Shown: positions 38,968 through 46,190 of the stretch, piece by piece
Layout: every line of letters starts with the position of its first letter
Numbering within the stretch: the stretch's first letter is position 1
From: Mycobacterium montefiorense
GTDB lineage: Bacteria; Actinomycetota; Actinomycetes; Mycobacteriales; Mycobacteriaceae
Assembly: GCF_003112775.1 (NCBI RefSeq)
Contig: NZ_BFCH01000007.1
Location: 118,413-182,412, forward strand
Direction: 5' to 3'
Length of the DNA: 64,000 nt
The notes under the pieces: generated by a model
What the model saw: the letters and a program-made list of their open reading frames with translations, nothing else
What the model was told of the DNA's origin: nothing
Databases searched by the model: none
Position numbers and translations under genes: made by a program

Positions 38968-40020
38968 ATGGTCGCACCGCCATCCAGTTGGGTCCTGCAC
39001 GTTGATCTCGATCAATTTCTGGCCTCGGTCGAACTGCGCCGTCATCCCGAACTGGCTGGGCTACCCGTCATCGTGGGCGGCAGCGGTGATCCCACCGAGC
39101 CGCGAAAGGTCGTCACCTGCGCGTCGTACGAGGCTCGTGAGTTCGGGGTACACGCGGGCATGCCGTTGCGCACCGCCGCTCGGCGCTGCCCGCCAAACTC
39201 AGGCGCCACCTTCTTGCCGTCGGATCCGGCCACCTACGACGAGGCGTCCGACCAGGTGATGGGGCTGCTACGCGACCTAGGGCACCCGGTCGAGGTATGG
39301 GGCTGGGACGAAGCCTACCTGTCGGTGACGCATGCCGATCCCACTGAAGTCGCGGAAGAGATTCGCGCCGTTGTCTTTTCAGAAACCGGACTGTCTTGTT
39401 CGGTCGGCATCAGCGACAACAAACAGCGCGCGAAGGTGGCCACCGGCTTTGGGAAGCCGGGCGGAGTATTTGTGCTCGCCGACGCGAACTGGATGGACGT
39501 AATGGCCGATCAGCCGGTCGACGCGCTGTGGGGCGTCGGCCCTAAGGCGGCGAAAAGGCTTGCGGCCCTGGATATCACCACGGTACGAGAGTTGGCCAAC
39601 AGTGACGCCGAGGTCCTGACGTCCACCTTCGGACCACGCACCGGCCTGTGGCTGCTGCTGCTCGCCAAGGGCGGCGGCGACGCGGAGGTCAGCGCCAAAC
39701 CGTGGGTCCCGCGCTCTCGCAGCCATGTCGTCACCTTCCCGCGCGACCTCACCGACCGCTCCGAAATGGACTCGGCTGTCACACAATTGGCGAGGCGCGC
39801 GCTGGATGAAGTTGTGGCATCGGCCCGCACTGTTACCCGGGTCGCGGTCACCGTGCGTACAGCGACGTTCTACACCCGCACCAAGATTCGCAAGCTGCCG
39901 GCGCCAACTACCGATCCTGACGTCATCGTCGCAGCGGCGCTGGGCGTCCTGGATCTGTTCGAACTCGACCGTCCGGTCCGGCTACTCGGGGTCCGGCTCG
40001 AATTGGTGCTGCCGGCCTAG
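38968..40020 (+). CDS. dinP: Y-family DNA polymerase IV (Rv3056-like)
   Basis: 350 residues from ATG 38968; longer starts would run into the TetR gene. Catalytic acidic residues are in LHVDLDQFLASVEL and WGWDEAYLSV, where SxDE is replaced by WDEA. The rest has KVVTCASYEAREFGV, CSVGISDNKQRAKVATGFGKPGGVF and the LWGVGPKAAKRLAALDI helix-hairpin-helix. The C-terminus (RLLGVRLELVLPA) lacks a beta-clamp motif that I can recognise. It is predicted to do translesion synthesis. It overlaps the convergent SDR gene by 39 bp. Confidence 0.93.
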   Translation: MVAPPSSWVLHVDLDQFLASVELRRHPELAGLPVIVGGSGDPTEPRKVVTCASYEAREFGVHAGMPLRTAARRCPPNSGATFLPSDPATYDEASDQVMGLLRDLGHPVEVWGWDEAYLSVTHADPTEVAEEIRAVVFSETGLSCSVGISDNKQRAKVATGFGKPGGVFVLADANWMDVMADQPVDALWGVGPKAAKRLAALDITTVRELANSDAEVLTSTFGPRTGLWLLLLAKGGGDAEVSAKPWVPRSRSHVVTFPRDLTDRSEMDSAVTQLARRALDEVVASARTVTRVAVTVRTATFYTRTKIRKLPAPTTDPDVIVAAALGVLDLFELDRPVRLLGVRLELVLPA

Positions 40021-40887
40021 CTGGGCCGGGCTGGGCCGAAGCGCCCGCGTGAAGATGACGTTAACCTGCCGCATCGCCACGCTGTAAGGCCACCACGCCA
40101 GCCGCTTGAATGCGTAGAGCGCCCGAATGTCCTGAGACGTGTAGATCAGGTATCTGTTCTTCGCGACGCCCGCCATGATCTTGTCGGCAGCCTTTTCCGG
40201 TGACACCGCATGACCGCTAAAGCGGTCGATCCACCGGCTGACCTTGGGGTCCTCACGGTCGACGCCGGCGATTTCGACGGTATTGACCAGCGGCGTCCTT
40301 ACCGCCCCGGGTACCACGACAGAGACCCCGATGCGGTGCCGGGCCAGGTCGAAGCGCAGCACCTCGGACAGGCCACGGAGTCCGAACTTGCTGGCGCTGT
40401 AGGCCGCATGCCACGGCAGCGCGACCAGCCCGGCCGCCGACGACACATTGACAACATGCCCACCGCGGCGCGCCACGACCATTGGGGGAACAAACGATTC
40501 GATGACGTGGATCGGGCCCATCAGATTGATCTCGACCATCTTGGTCCACTGCTCGTGGCTCAGCCGATCGACGGTGCCCCAGGCCGATACGCCGGCGATG
40601 TTCATCACGACGTCCATGCTCGGGTGCGTGGCGTGGACGTCGGCGGCGAACGCCGCGACCTCGTGATAGTCGGCGATATCCAGCACCCGGTGCGCCGGCA
40701 CCTGAGACCCCAGCGCACGGGCATCGGCCACGGTCTGCGCCAGCCCGTCCGCGTCGCGATCCGTCAGAAACAGCTCGGCCCCGTGCGCCGCCAGCCGCAA
40801 CGCGGTAGCCCGGCCGATGCCGCTGGCCGCGCCGGTGACAAGACAGCGCTTCCCTGCGAAGTACCGCGCGGATCCCCGTTGCGCCAT
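39982..40887 (-). CDS. Short-chain dehydrogenase/reductase (Rv3057c-like)
   Basis: 301 residues with cofactor motif LVTGAASGIGRATALRLAA, NIAGVSAWGTVD, catalytic Ser in NVSSAAGLVALPWHA and YSASK. The C-terminal 60 residues include a hydrophobic stretch (LYAFKRLAWWPYSVAMRQVNVIF) that may bind membranes. It is an NAD(P)H oxidoreductase of unknown substrate. It is co-directional with the TetR gene upstream (start 41565) and may be controlled by it. It matches Rv3057c. Confidence 0.92.
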   Translation of the reverse strand: MAQRGSARYFAGKRCLVTGAASGIGRATALRLAAHGAELFLTDRDADGLAQTVADARALGSQVPAHRVLDIADYHEVAAFAADVHATHPSMDVVMNIAGVSAWGTVDRLSHEQWTKMVEINLMGPIHVIESFVPPMVVARRGGHVVNVSSAAGLVALPWHAAYSASKFGLRGLSEVLRFDLARHRIGVSVVVPGAVRTPLVNTVEIAGVDREDPKVSRWIDRFSGHAVSPEKAADKIMAGVAKNRYLIYTSQDIRALYAFKRLAWWPYSVAMRQVNVIFTRALRPSPAQLGRQHQFEPDPE

Positions 40888-40923
40888 GAGGGTGACGATA
40901 CCGCCGGTACCGGCTGGGCCGCG

Positions 40924-41565
40924 TTATCCCCGGCCGCCACCCCACAAGGAGTTGAGCCACAACTGCTCGAGCAGGCGAATGCGACGGTCGATGTCGTCGT
41001 CCGCTCCGCCGATAAACGCCGGGTCACCGCTGAGCATCAGCGCGGTGGTACCGGTCAGGGTGCGCACCAGGGTCGTGATGTCGTCGCTGATCGGACTCGC
41101 GGTCCCGGCCTTCATCTCGGCGTCGACGATGGCAACGATCTCGCGCACGACCTCGTCGAACTGCTGATCGAGAATGCCCCGGATCTCGATATCGGTGTAG
41201 CGGGCCGCATTACAGGCCGCCATCACCGGGTCGTTGTGCGCGTAGACGGCGGCGGCGCTACCCACCATCCGCTTGGCGAACTGCTCCGGTGACTCGTCGG
41301 GACGGCGGGGAGCGAAAAACTGCGTGAGTTCTTCGAGCTCCTGGGTGGCTTCGGCCACGATCTGCGCGAGCACCGCGTACTTGGAGTCGAAGTAGAAGTA
41401 GAAGCCGGACCGGCCCACCCCGGCGCGAAGGCTGATGGTGCTGACCGACAGCTCCGCGAAGGGCCGCTCCTGGAGCAGTTCACGTACCGCGGCCATGATC
41501 GCCTGCCGGTGCTTGTCGCCACGTCGTCGAGTGGCCGACTCACCCGGCTCCGCGTGGCTGCTCAT
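40924..41565 (-). CDS. TetR-family regulator (Rv3058c-like)
   Basis: 213 residues from ATG 41565, with AAGG seven bases before AGGGG and the start; a GTG at 41583 is possible. The DNA-binding part is KHRQAIMAAVRELLQERPFAELSVSTISLRAGVGRSGFYFYFDSKYAVLAQIV. It is divergent from cyp136. A 28-bp near-perfect inverted repeat lies between the two, so it is probably the CYP136 repressor and also controls its own operon with the SDR. Confidence 0.9.
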   Translation of the reverse strand: MSSHAEPGESATRRRGDKHRQAIMAAVRELLQERPFAELSVSTISLRAGVGRSGFYFYFDSKYAVLAQIVAEATQELEELTQFFAPRRPDESPEQFAKRMVGSAAAVYAHNDPVMAACNAARYTDIEIRGILDQQFDEVVREIVAIVDAEMKAGTASPISDDITTLVRTLTGTTALMLSGDPAFIGGADDDIDRRIRLLEQLWLNSLWGGGRG

Positions 41566-41594
41566 CCCCTGACCTTGCACCACACCACTCCAAA

Positions 41595-41622
41595 TACAAA
41601 CTTGACAGCCGTCAACTTTGTA
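41595..41622. promoter_or_regulatory. 28-bp inverted repeat, cyp136 / TetR operator
   Basis: TACAAACTTGAC and GTCAACTTTGTA are 12-base arms with one mismatch around AGCC. The site lies 30 bp upstream of the TetR start and 59 bp upstream of cyp136. Size and symmetry fit a TetR dimer pair. It is the clearest operator of the window. Confidence 0.75.
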
Positions 41623-41680
41623 TCGAAGGATAGTGGCAAGTGACGGATGTCACCAGCCCCGGGTCCGCAAAGGAGCGTCC

Positions 41681-43162
41681 ATGCCCGCCACCATCAGCAC
41701 GCCGCATTACCTGCTTGACCAGGCACGGCGCCGGTTCACCCCGTCGATCAACAACTTTCCCGGTATGGGGATGGTCGAGCGCAAGCTGCTGAATACTCAG
41801 TTCGAGGAGCGCAAACTCGCCGACCCACCGCCGGGCAGCGGCCTCAAGGCGGCCGTCGGCGACGCGGGACTTCCGGTCATCGGGCACATCATCGAGATGC
41901 TGCGGGGCGGACCCGACTATCTGATGCACCTCTACCAAACCAAGGGGCCCGTGGTCTTCGGAGATTCACCCGTGCTGCCGGGCATCGCCGCCCTGGGCCC
42001 AGATGCCGCGCAGGTCGTCTACTCCAACCGCAACAAGGACTTCTCGCAGCAGGGCTGGGTTCCGGTGATCGGTCCCTTCTTCCACCGCGGCCTGATGCTG
42101 CTCGACTTCGAAGAGCACATGTTCCACCGGCGGATCATGCAGGAGGCCTTCGTCCGCTCCCGGCTGGTCAGCTACGTCGAGCAGATGGACAAGGTGGTCT
42201 CGCAGACGATCGCCAGCGACTGGGTGGCCAATGACGCGCGCTTCCTGCTCTACCCGGCAATGAAGGAACTGACGCTCGACATCGCGTCGATGGTGTTCAT
42301 GGGCCACGAGCCGGGCACCGACCACGAACTGGTGACCAAGGTCAACAACGCGTTTGCGATCACCACGCGCGCGGGCAACGCGATCATCCGCACTCCCGTG
42401 CCGCCGTTCACCTGGTGGCGTGGACTCAAGGCCCGCGAATTGCTGGAGAACTACTTCCGCGACCGAGTCAAGGAACAGCGGGCCACCCAAGGCGACGACC
42501 TGCTGTCGGTGTTGTGCCGCACCGAGGACGAGGACGGCAACAAGTTCTCCGACGAGGACATCGTCAACCACATGATCTTCCTGATGATGGCCGCACACGA
42601 CACGTCGACATCGACGGTGACGACGATGGCCTATAACCTTGCCGCCCACCCGGAATGGCAGCAGCGCTGCCGCGAAGAATCCGACCGGCTCGGCGACGGG
42701 CCCGTCGACATCGAGTCGCTGGAGAAGTTGGAGTCACTCGACCTGGTAATGAACGAGTCGATCCGGCTGGTGACCCCGGTGCAGTGGGCCATGCGGCAGA
42801 CGGTGCGCGACACCGAACTGCTGGGCTACTACATTCCCAAGGGCACCAACGTCATCGCCTACCCGGGCATGAATCACCGGCTCCCCGAATTATGGACGGA
42901 CCCACTGAAATTCGACCCGGAGCGGTTCACCGAGCCACGCAACGAGCACAAACGGCACCGCTATGCGTTCACACCGTTCGGCGGGGGCGCCCACAAGTGC
43001 ATCGGCATGACGTTCGGGCAGTTGGAGATCAAGACGATCCTGCACCGCCTGCTGCGCCGCTACCGGTTGGAGCAACCCCGCCCGGGCTACAAGTGCGAGT
43101 GGGACTACGGCGGGATGCCGGTGCAGAAAGACGGCATGCCGATTATGTTGCGCCCGATCTGA
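41681..43162 (+). CDS. cyp136: Cytochrome P450 CYP136
   Basis: 493 residues from ATG 41681, preceded by AAAGGAG. The haem ligand is Cys440 in PFGGGAHKCIGMTFGQLE. The I-helix oxygen groove is FLMMAAHDTSTSTV, and the K-helix ExxR is MNESIRLVTP. It is a haem monooxygenase that needs ferredoxin and a reductase encoded elsewhere. The sequence resembles sterol-demethylase-like CYPs and is conserved at the Rv3059 position; the substrate is unknown. Regulation by the divergent TetR is likely. Confidence 0.95.
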   Translation: MPATISTPHYLLDQARRRFTPSINNFPGMGMVERKLLNTQFEERKLADPPPGSGLKAAVGDAGLPVIGHIIEMLRGGPDYLMHLYQTKGPVVFGDSPVLPGIAALGPDAAQVVYSNRNKDFSQQGWVPVIGPFFHRGLMLLDFEEHMFHRRIMQEAFVRSRLVSYVEQMDKVVSQTIASDWVANDARFLLYPAMKELTLDIASMVFMGHEPGTDHELVTKVNNAFAITTRAGNAIIRTPVPPFTWWRGLKARELLENYFRDRVKEQRATQGDDLLSVLCRTEDEDGNKFSDEDIVNHMIFLMMAAHDTSTSTVTTMAYNLAAHPEWQQRCREESDRLGDGPVDIESLEKLESLDLVMNESIRLVTPVQWAMRQTVRDTELLGYYIPKGTNVIAYPGMNHRLPELWTDPLKFDPERFTEPRNEHKRHRYAFTPFGGGAHKCIGMTFGQLEIKTILHRLLRRYRLEQPRPGYKCEWDYGGMPVQKDGMPIMLRPI

Positions 43163-43180
43163 ACTCGAGTACCCGCGAGC

Positions 43181-43720
43181 TCAGGCCATCAGCCGATTGG
43201 CGCACGTGATCAGCGCGCGCAGCGCCGACTGAATCGGATCTTCGGACAGACCCATTGCCCACTCGGCGCGGATGCCGTCGCTGCCGCAGATGAACGTTGC
43301 GGTGCATCCGTCAGAAGCCATCTGATGGAAATTCAGTGTTTCGATCGCGATTCCGCGCTCGTGCAACATTGCGGTGAGTGCGGCGATCGGCCCGCTGGCG
43401 GCAGCGGTCGAGGTGCTGATGCAATCGCCGATGGCGATCATCGCCCGGAAGTTGCGGGCTTGCGCACCGAGCCGCCCAGTGGGTCGCTCGATGTCCGCGC
43501 ACTTCCAGTGCCCTATCCGTAGTGGGCCGGCGGCCTGGCCATAGCTGGCCAGGAAACTCTCCCAGGGCATCGCGCCGGCTTGTTCCCGCAGGCCGCGCGG
43601 CAAGGCGACCCCGAAGCGATCGCCGAACCACGCATTGGCGTCGCACGGGTGCGCCACCACACTGGCTGAGTCCAGCTCGCGAAGGGACTGAGGTCTGGAA
43701 AGGGGCTGCGTAAGAGGCAT
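43181..43720 (-). CDS. Stand-alone LeuA-type allosteric (dimer) domain protein
   Basis: 179 residues from ATG 43720. There is no TIM-barrel catalytic domain. The C-terminal half matches the leucine-binding regulatory domain of 2-isopropylmalate synthase: FRAMIAIGDCISTSTAAASGPIAALTAMLHERGIAIETLNFHQM, then DGCTATFICGSDG and WAMGLSEDPIQSALRALITCANRL. Such proteins might sense leucine or modify LeuA assembly, but no function is known to me. The 170-bp leader contains a possible 30-codon peptide and two adjacent RNA hairpins. Confidence 0.82.
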   Translation of the reverse strand: MPLTQPLSRPQSLRELDSASVVAHPCDANAWFGDRFGVALPRGLREQAGAMPWESFLASYGQAAGPLRIGHWKCADIERPTGRLGAQARNFRAMIAIGDCISTSTAAASGPIAALTAMLHERGIAIETLNFHQMASDGCTATFICGSDGIRAEWAMGLSEDPIQSALRALITCANRLMA

Positions 43721-43722
43721 TG

Positions 43723-43825
43723 CGTCGGTCTTCTCTGGTCAACAGGAGCGACCGACGGTAGTAGCTTCCGACCCACAGCGGGGGGTCGGTCTGGATCAGA
43801 CCCCGCTGCGGGTGCTGGCTACTAC
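43723..43825 (-). promoter_or_regulatory. Structured leader RNA of the LeuA-domain gene
   Basis: Two hairpins abut. The distal one (43758-43825) has outer arms GTAGTAGC/GCTACTAC and an inner ~13-bp stem, ACCCGCAGCGGGG against CCCCGCTGTGGGT. The proximal one (43723-43757) pairs CGTCGGTC with GACCGACG and ends two bases before the ATG, so it can hide the ribosome binding region. The leader ORF ends inside the loop of the distal hairpin. This is the layout of a ribosome-mediated attenuator or translational switch. Confidence 0.6.
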
Positions 43826-43888
43826 GGCACTCTGGAGAAGACGCACGAACGCGACAGTAGGCGCCGTCCGTCGAGAGTGCAACTTCAT
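43796..43888 (-). CDS. Putative leader peptide, 30 residues
   Basis: ATG 43888 opens a frame to TGA 43796-43798: KLHSRRTAPTV at the start, AFVRLLQSAVV in the middle and ASTRSGV at the end. It holds three Leu and five Val codons, including CTT-CTC and two consecutive rare GTA codons that fall in the arm of the downstream hairpin. Its stop codon is in the hairpin loop. It lies 76 bp upstream of a gene for a leucine-sensing domain. No strong ribosome binding site precedes it (CGAAA). Translation is untested. Confidence 0.5.
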   Translation of the reverse strand: MKLHSRRTAPTVAFVRLLQSAVVASTRSGV

Positions 43889-44017
43889 TTTCGCGACCGC
43901 TAGACGACGTTTGAAACAAATTCACCAAATTAGGTTTACCTTGGTTAAATAGTGGTTATCCCGTCGTCGCCTTAGCCTCAAGCGGCTACCCGCCCCCTCA
44001 GATGAAAGGCAACGGCA

Positions 44018-44143
44018 ATGAAGTCGACAACCCTCGAGAAGGCGCGTGAAGCGGCGACAGTTGCGATAGGCCTGATCGAAATTCTGTTGGTGCCGACGAG
44101 ATTGTCATCCGCGTGGGAGCGAATAGCAGCAGCAGAGAACTGA
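44018..44143 (+). CDS. Tiny lipoprotein-like ORF 1, lipobox lost
   Basis: 41 codons from ATG 44018, with AAAGG eight bases upstream. It starts KSTTLEKAREAATVAIGLIEILLVPTRLSSAW. It aligns along its length with the ORF at 44551 (same KS start, basic stretch, hydrophobic core, LLVPT), but the lipobox Gly-Cys is replaced by Arg-Leu and no Cys remains. The DNA around both starts is also similar (AAAGGC, then ATGAAGTCGA). I read it as a decayed or diverged copy. Upstream, TTAGGTTTACCTTGGTTAA (43930-43948) matches the left half of an IdeR box only. Confidence 0.45.
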   Translation: MKSTTLEKAREAATVAIGLIEILLVPTRLSSAWERIAAAEN

Positions 44144-44213
44144 TCGCCAAGTTCGTGCATTAACTTCATCGATTCAGACCGCCCGTCCTGCGGCGCAATT
44201 GCCCGAGTGCATT

Positions 44214-44430
44214 GCGCCAGTCCCGGTATGATCATACTCAATTGCATTGTGCCAGTGAGGATTTGATAAAGGCTGATCCCTACTGCGCGGCGCCAGTACA
44301 GACGTGACAGAACTCATTCTTTACCGCGTTATGCCAGTGCAGATATGACAAATCTTTATGTGTTGTGCCAGTGCAGATATGACAAAACTTTATTGCGTTG
44401 CGCCAGTACCGATGTGACAAAACACGGCTT
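44214..44430. repeat. Tandem array of six imperfect 34-41-bp repeats
   Basis: The core GYGCCAGT starts at 44214, 44249, 44290, 44331, 44365 and 44400, giving steps of 35, 41, 41, 34 and 35. Units 3-6 share GCCAGTRCMGAYRTGACA followed by an AT-rich 10-17-base spacer, often ending GCGTT; units 1-2 keep the first part but are degraded after it. No coding capacity is evident. The array fills most of the 407-bp gap between tiny ORF 1 and tiny ORF 2. The units are too long and spacers too short for CRISPR, and they do not look like MIRU elements. Confidence 0.85.
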
Positions 44431-44550
44431 TTAGCAGGCGCCATGAAAAACCTCAAAAAATCTGGTTTACACGTGTTTAACAGAGGGTATGCGCCCCGTC
44501 GCATTGGCCATCAACGGCTAGATTGTCCCCTCACTCGGAAAGGCACGACA

Positions 44551-44682
44551 ATGAAGTCGAAACGCACCAGGAAAACCCTAAGAGCAGTGGCAGCAGCGAC
44601 GGGTGTCGTCGCGGTGTTGCTAGTCCCGACGGGATGCTCCACAGCCGCCGGCGGCACGGGCTGCTCCACCATTTGCCTCTAG
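44551..44682 (+). CDS. Tiny lipoprotein 2, 43 residues
   Basis: ATG 44551 follows GGAAAGG. The product has a highly basic n-region (KSKRTRKTLR), a hydrophobic AVAAATGVVAVLLVP, a lipobox-like TGC (Cys29) and the mature tail STAAGGTGCSTICL with a Cys-X3-Cys pair ending one residue before the C-terminus. It is a paralogue of the ORFs at 44018 and 44839. It probably is exported and may be lipidated. The position -3 residue is Pro, so lipidation is less certain than export. No known family. Confidence 0.65.
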   Translation: MKSKRTRKTLRAVAAATGVVAVLLVPTGCSTAAGGTGCSTICL

Positions 44683-44838
44683 CCAAACGGGATAAGCGCC
44701 CGCTCGCTGCGGGATGGCCCCAGGTCCTCTCGACTCCGTGTCACCTCTTCGCACGCTCAACTCACCGGAATCCGGTCGGTGGCACACGCCGTTTTTTGTT
44801 ATTCAACATGTGTTTAATCGTTTAGAAAGAAGACGATC

Positions 44839-45006
44839 ATGAAGGCAAACAACACGAAGAAAGCTGTTAAAGCTGCTGCAGCTGCTGCGGGCGTGGCCGC
44901 GGTGTTGCTCTTGCCGGGCTGCTCAACAGCCGCGGGTGGCACCGGGGCACCCGTAGTGGGCGGCGTCGCCGTCCCGCCAATCTGCGTCGGGCCCCTCTGC
45001 ATCTGA
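44839..45006 (+). CDS. Tiny lipoprotein 3, 55 residues
   Basis: ATG 44839 follows AAAGAAGA. A basic n-region (KANNTKKAVK), a poly-Ala hydrophobic core, LLLPGC lipobox and the shared mature start STAAGGTG are followed by APVVGGVAVPP and a final ICVGPLCI with a Cys-X4-Cys pair. The strong match to the 44551 ORF over the signal and first eight mature residues shows tandem duplication. A GTGTTTAA motif lies upstream of both. A strong hairpin terminator follows 17 bp after the stop, supporting a genuine transcript. Confidence 0.7.
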   Translation: MKANNTKKAVKAAAAAAGVAAVLLLPGCSTAAGGTGAPVVGGVAVPPICVGPLCI

Positions 45007-45022
45007 CCGCCGCAGGAGAAGA

Positions 45023-45056
45023 CGGCCTGCCGGGAACTTCGGTTCCTGGTGGGCCG
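45023..45056. terminator. 15-bp hairpin with TTCG tetraloop
   Basis: CGGCCTGCCGGGAAC pairs with GTTCCTGGTGGGCCG, allowing three G-U pairs, around an extra-stable UUCG loop, followed by CCTTCCTGTT. It lies between the plus-strand tiny lipoprotein (stop 45006) and the minus-strand MEDS/HATPase gene (stop 45066). It can therefore terminate transcription from both sides. Confidence 0.75.
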
Positions 45057-45065
45057 CCTTCCTGT

Positions 45066-46055
45066 TCAACTGATCGGGCCGGCCGGAGAATCCAGCCGCA
45101 GATATGCCTGAATCGTCGTTCCGGTGCTGGCAGTGTGAGTACGCACCAGATCCGAGATGGCGTTGACCAGAAAAAGTCCCCGGCTGGCCGGTCCGGTCGG
45201 GCCGGGGTCCAGCCGTCCTACCAACGGATCATCGAGTCGTCCGCTGTCACGCGCCTCGCACACCAAATGGTCATCGTCGCGCCAGAACGCCAGCCGGCAA
45301 GCGCCGTCGGTGTACATCAAGCTGTTGGTGGCCAGCTCAGTGGCGACCAGTTGCAGATCTTCGATTCCGTCCTGTGACAGCCCAACCCACCCGGCGTAGT
45401 TGACGGCGAACGATCGAGCCGGCCGCAGGTCCGCGGATTTGCGAACCATGTACGTCACCGCGCCCGGATTGACGGGCAGTGGCCGATTGCACTGCGCCAG
45501 CACCTCATCCGGCGCGTACTCGTCGCTGTGTTGCAGCGAACCGGATTTCCACAACAGCGGATGCGTCATGCCGGCGCTTGCCAGCACGTCGTTGTCCAGC
45601 CGCTTCGCGTCGTAGAGACACAGCGCGGTCACCCGACGACCTTCAAACGCGCTATTGACCAGCGCCTCATGCTGCATGCAGGCCAAAGACTCGTCCGCGC
45701 TGCGCTCCGGCCAGAAAACTTGGCTGACAATCCGGGCCCGCCGGTTGGCGTTCTCCTCGACAAAGGAGCCTTCTAGCGCCAGAAGCCGGCTCGGGTTGCG
45801 GGCAGCCTCGGCGATGTCGACCAGCTGCAGTCCGGATGTCGTGCCCTCACCGCCGAGCGCGTCACGGAGCGAGGCCAAATATTCGCCGGGAACCGCGACG
45901 AGCACCGGCTCGTCCATCGCCAAACCTTCGAGCACGAAGGGCACCACTGCGTCCAGGTACTCCCGCTGCGAGTGGTAGAGGAGCGCGGAATGAACGAAGC
46001 CTTGATGCCCGCTCTCCGTGCCCCTGATCATTTCGGCACTCCCGCTTTCCATCAT
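45066..46055 (-). CDS. MEDS-domain / HATPase regulatory protein (RsbW-like kinase)
   Basis: 329 residues from ATG 46055; TTG 46067 is possible. The N-terminal MEDS domain is HSALLYHSQREYLDAVVPFVLEGLAMDEPVLVAVPG. The C-terminal GHKL ATPase has the N-box LQLVATELATNSLMYT, the G1 box CEARDSGRLDDP and SRGLFLVNAISD. This combination is seen in actinobacterial anti-sigma-factor-type serine kinases that relay signals to alternative sigma factors. There is no HisKA or membrane helix. No cognate sigma factor lies in the window. Confidence 0.85.
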   Translation of the reverse strand: MMESGSAEMIRGTESGHQGFVHSALLYHSQREYLDAVVPFVLEGLAMDEPVLVAVPGEYLASLRDALGGEGTTSGLQLVDIAEAARNPSRLLALEGSFVEENANRRARIVSQVFWPERSADESLACMQHEALVNSAFEGRRVTALCLYDAKRLDNDVLASAGMTHPLLWKSGSLQHSDEYAPDEVLAQCNRPLPVNPGAVTYMVRKSADLRPARSFAVNYAGWVGLSQDGIEDLQLVATELATNSLMYTDGACRLAFWRDDDHLVCEARDSGRLDDPLVGRLDPGPTGPASRGLFLVNAISDLVRTHTASTGTTIQAYLRLDSPAGPIS

Positions 46056-46190
46056 CACCAATGCCAACCCCCAGCCGGACCGGCTCTCCTGTACCTATCC
46101 CCGCGCCCCATTACCCCTCCCAATACCCCGCACGCGCGTTCCCTATGCAGGAAACTGATCACAAACCCGCCTCGGGTAGAAGGACGTTCG

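Noticed and set aside
43930-43948. IdeR iron box TTAGGTTTACCTTGGTTAA
   Set aside because: It matches the consensus at 12 of 19 positions, with a perfect left half but a poor right half; too weak to call.
44214-44430. CRISPR array
   Set aside because: The repeats are imperfect, unit length varies between 34 and 41 bp, spacers are short and similar to each other, and no cas genes are present.
44280-44504. Minus-strand ORF of 74 codons with repeated FCHICTG-like text
   Set aside because: It is simply the translation of the tandem DNA repeats; the repeated units fall in different frames and there is no ribosome binding site.
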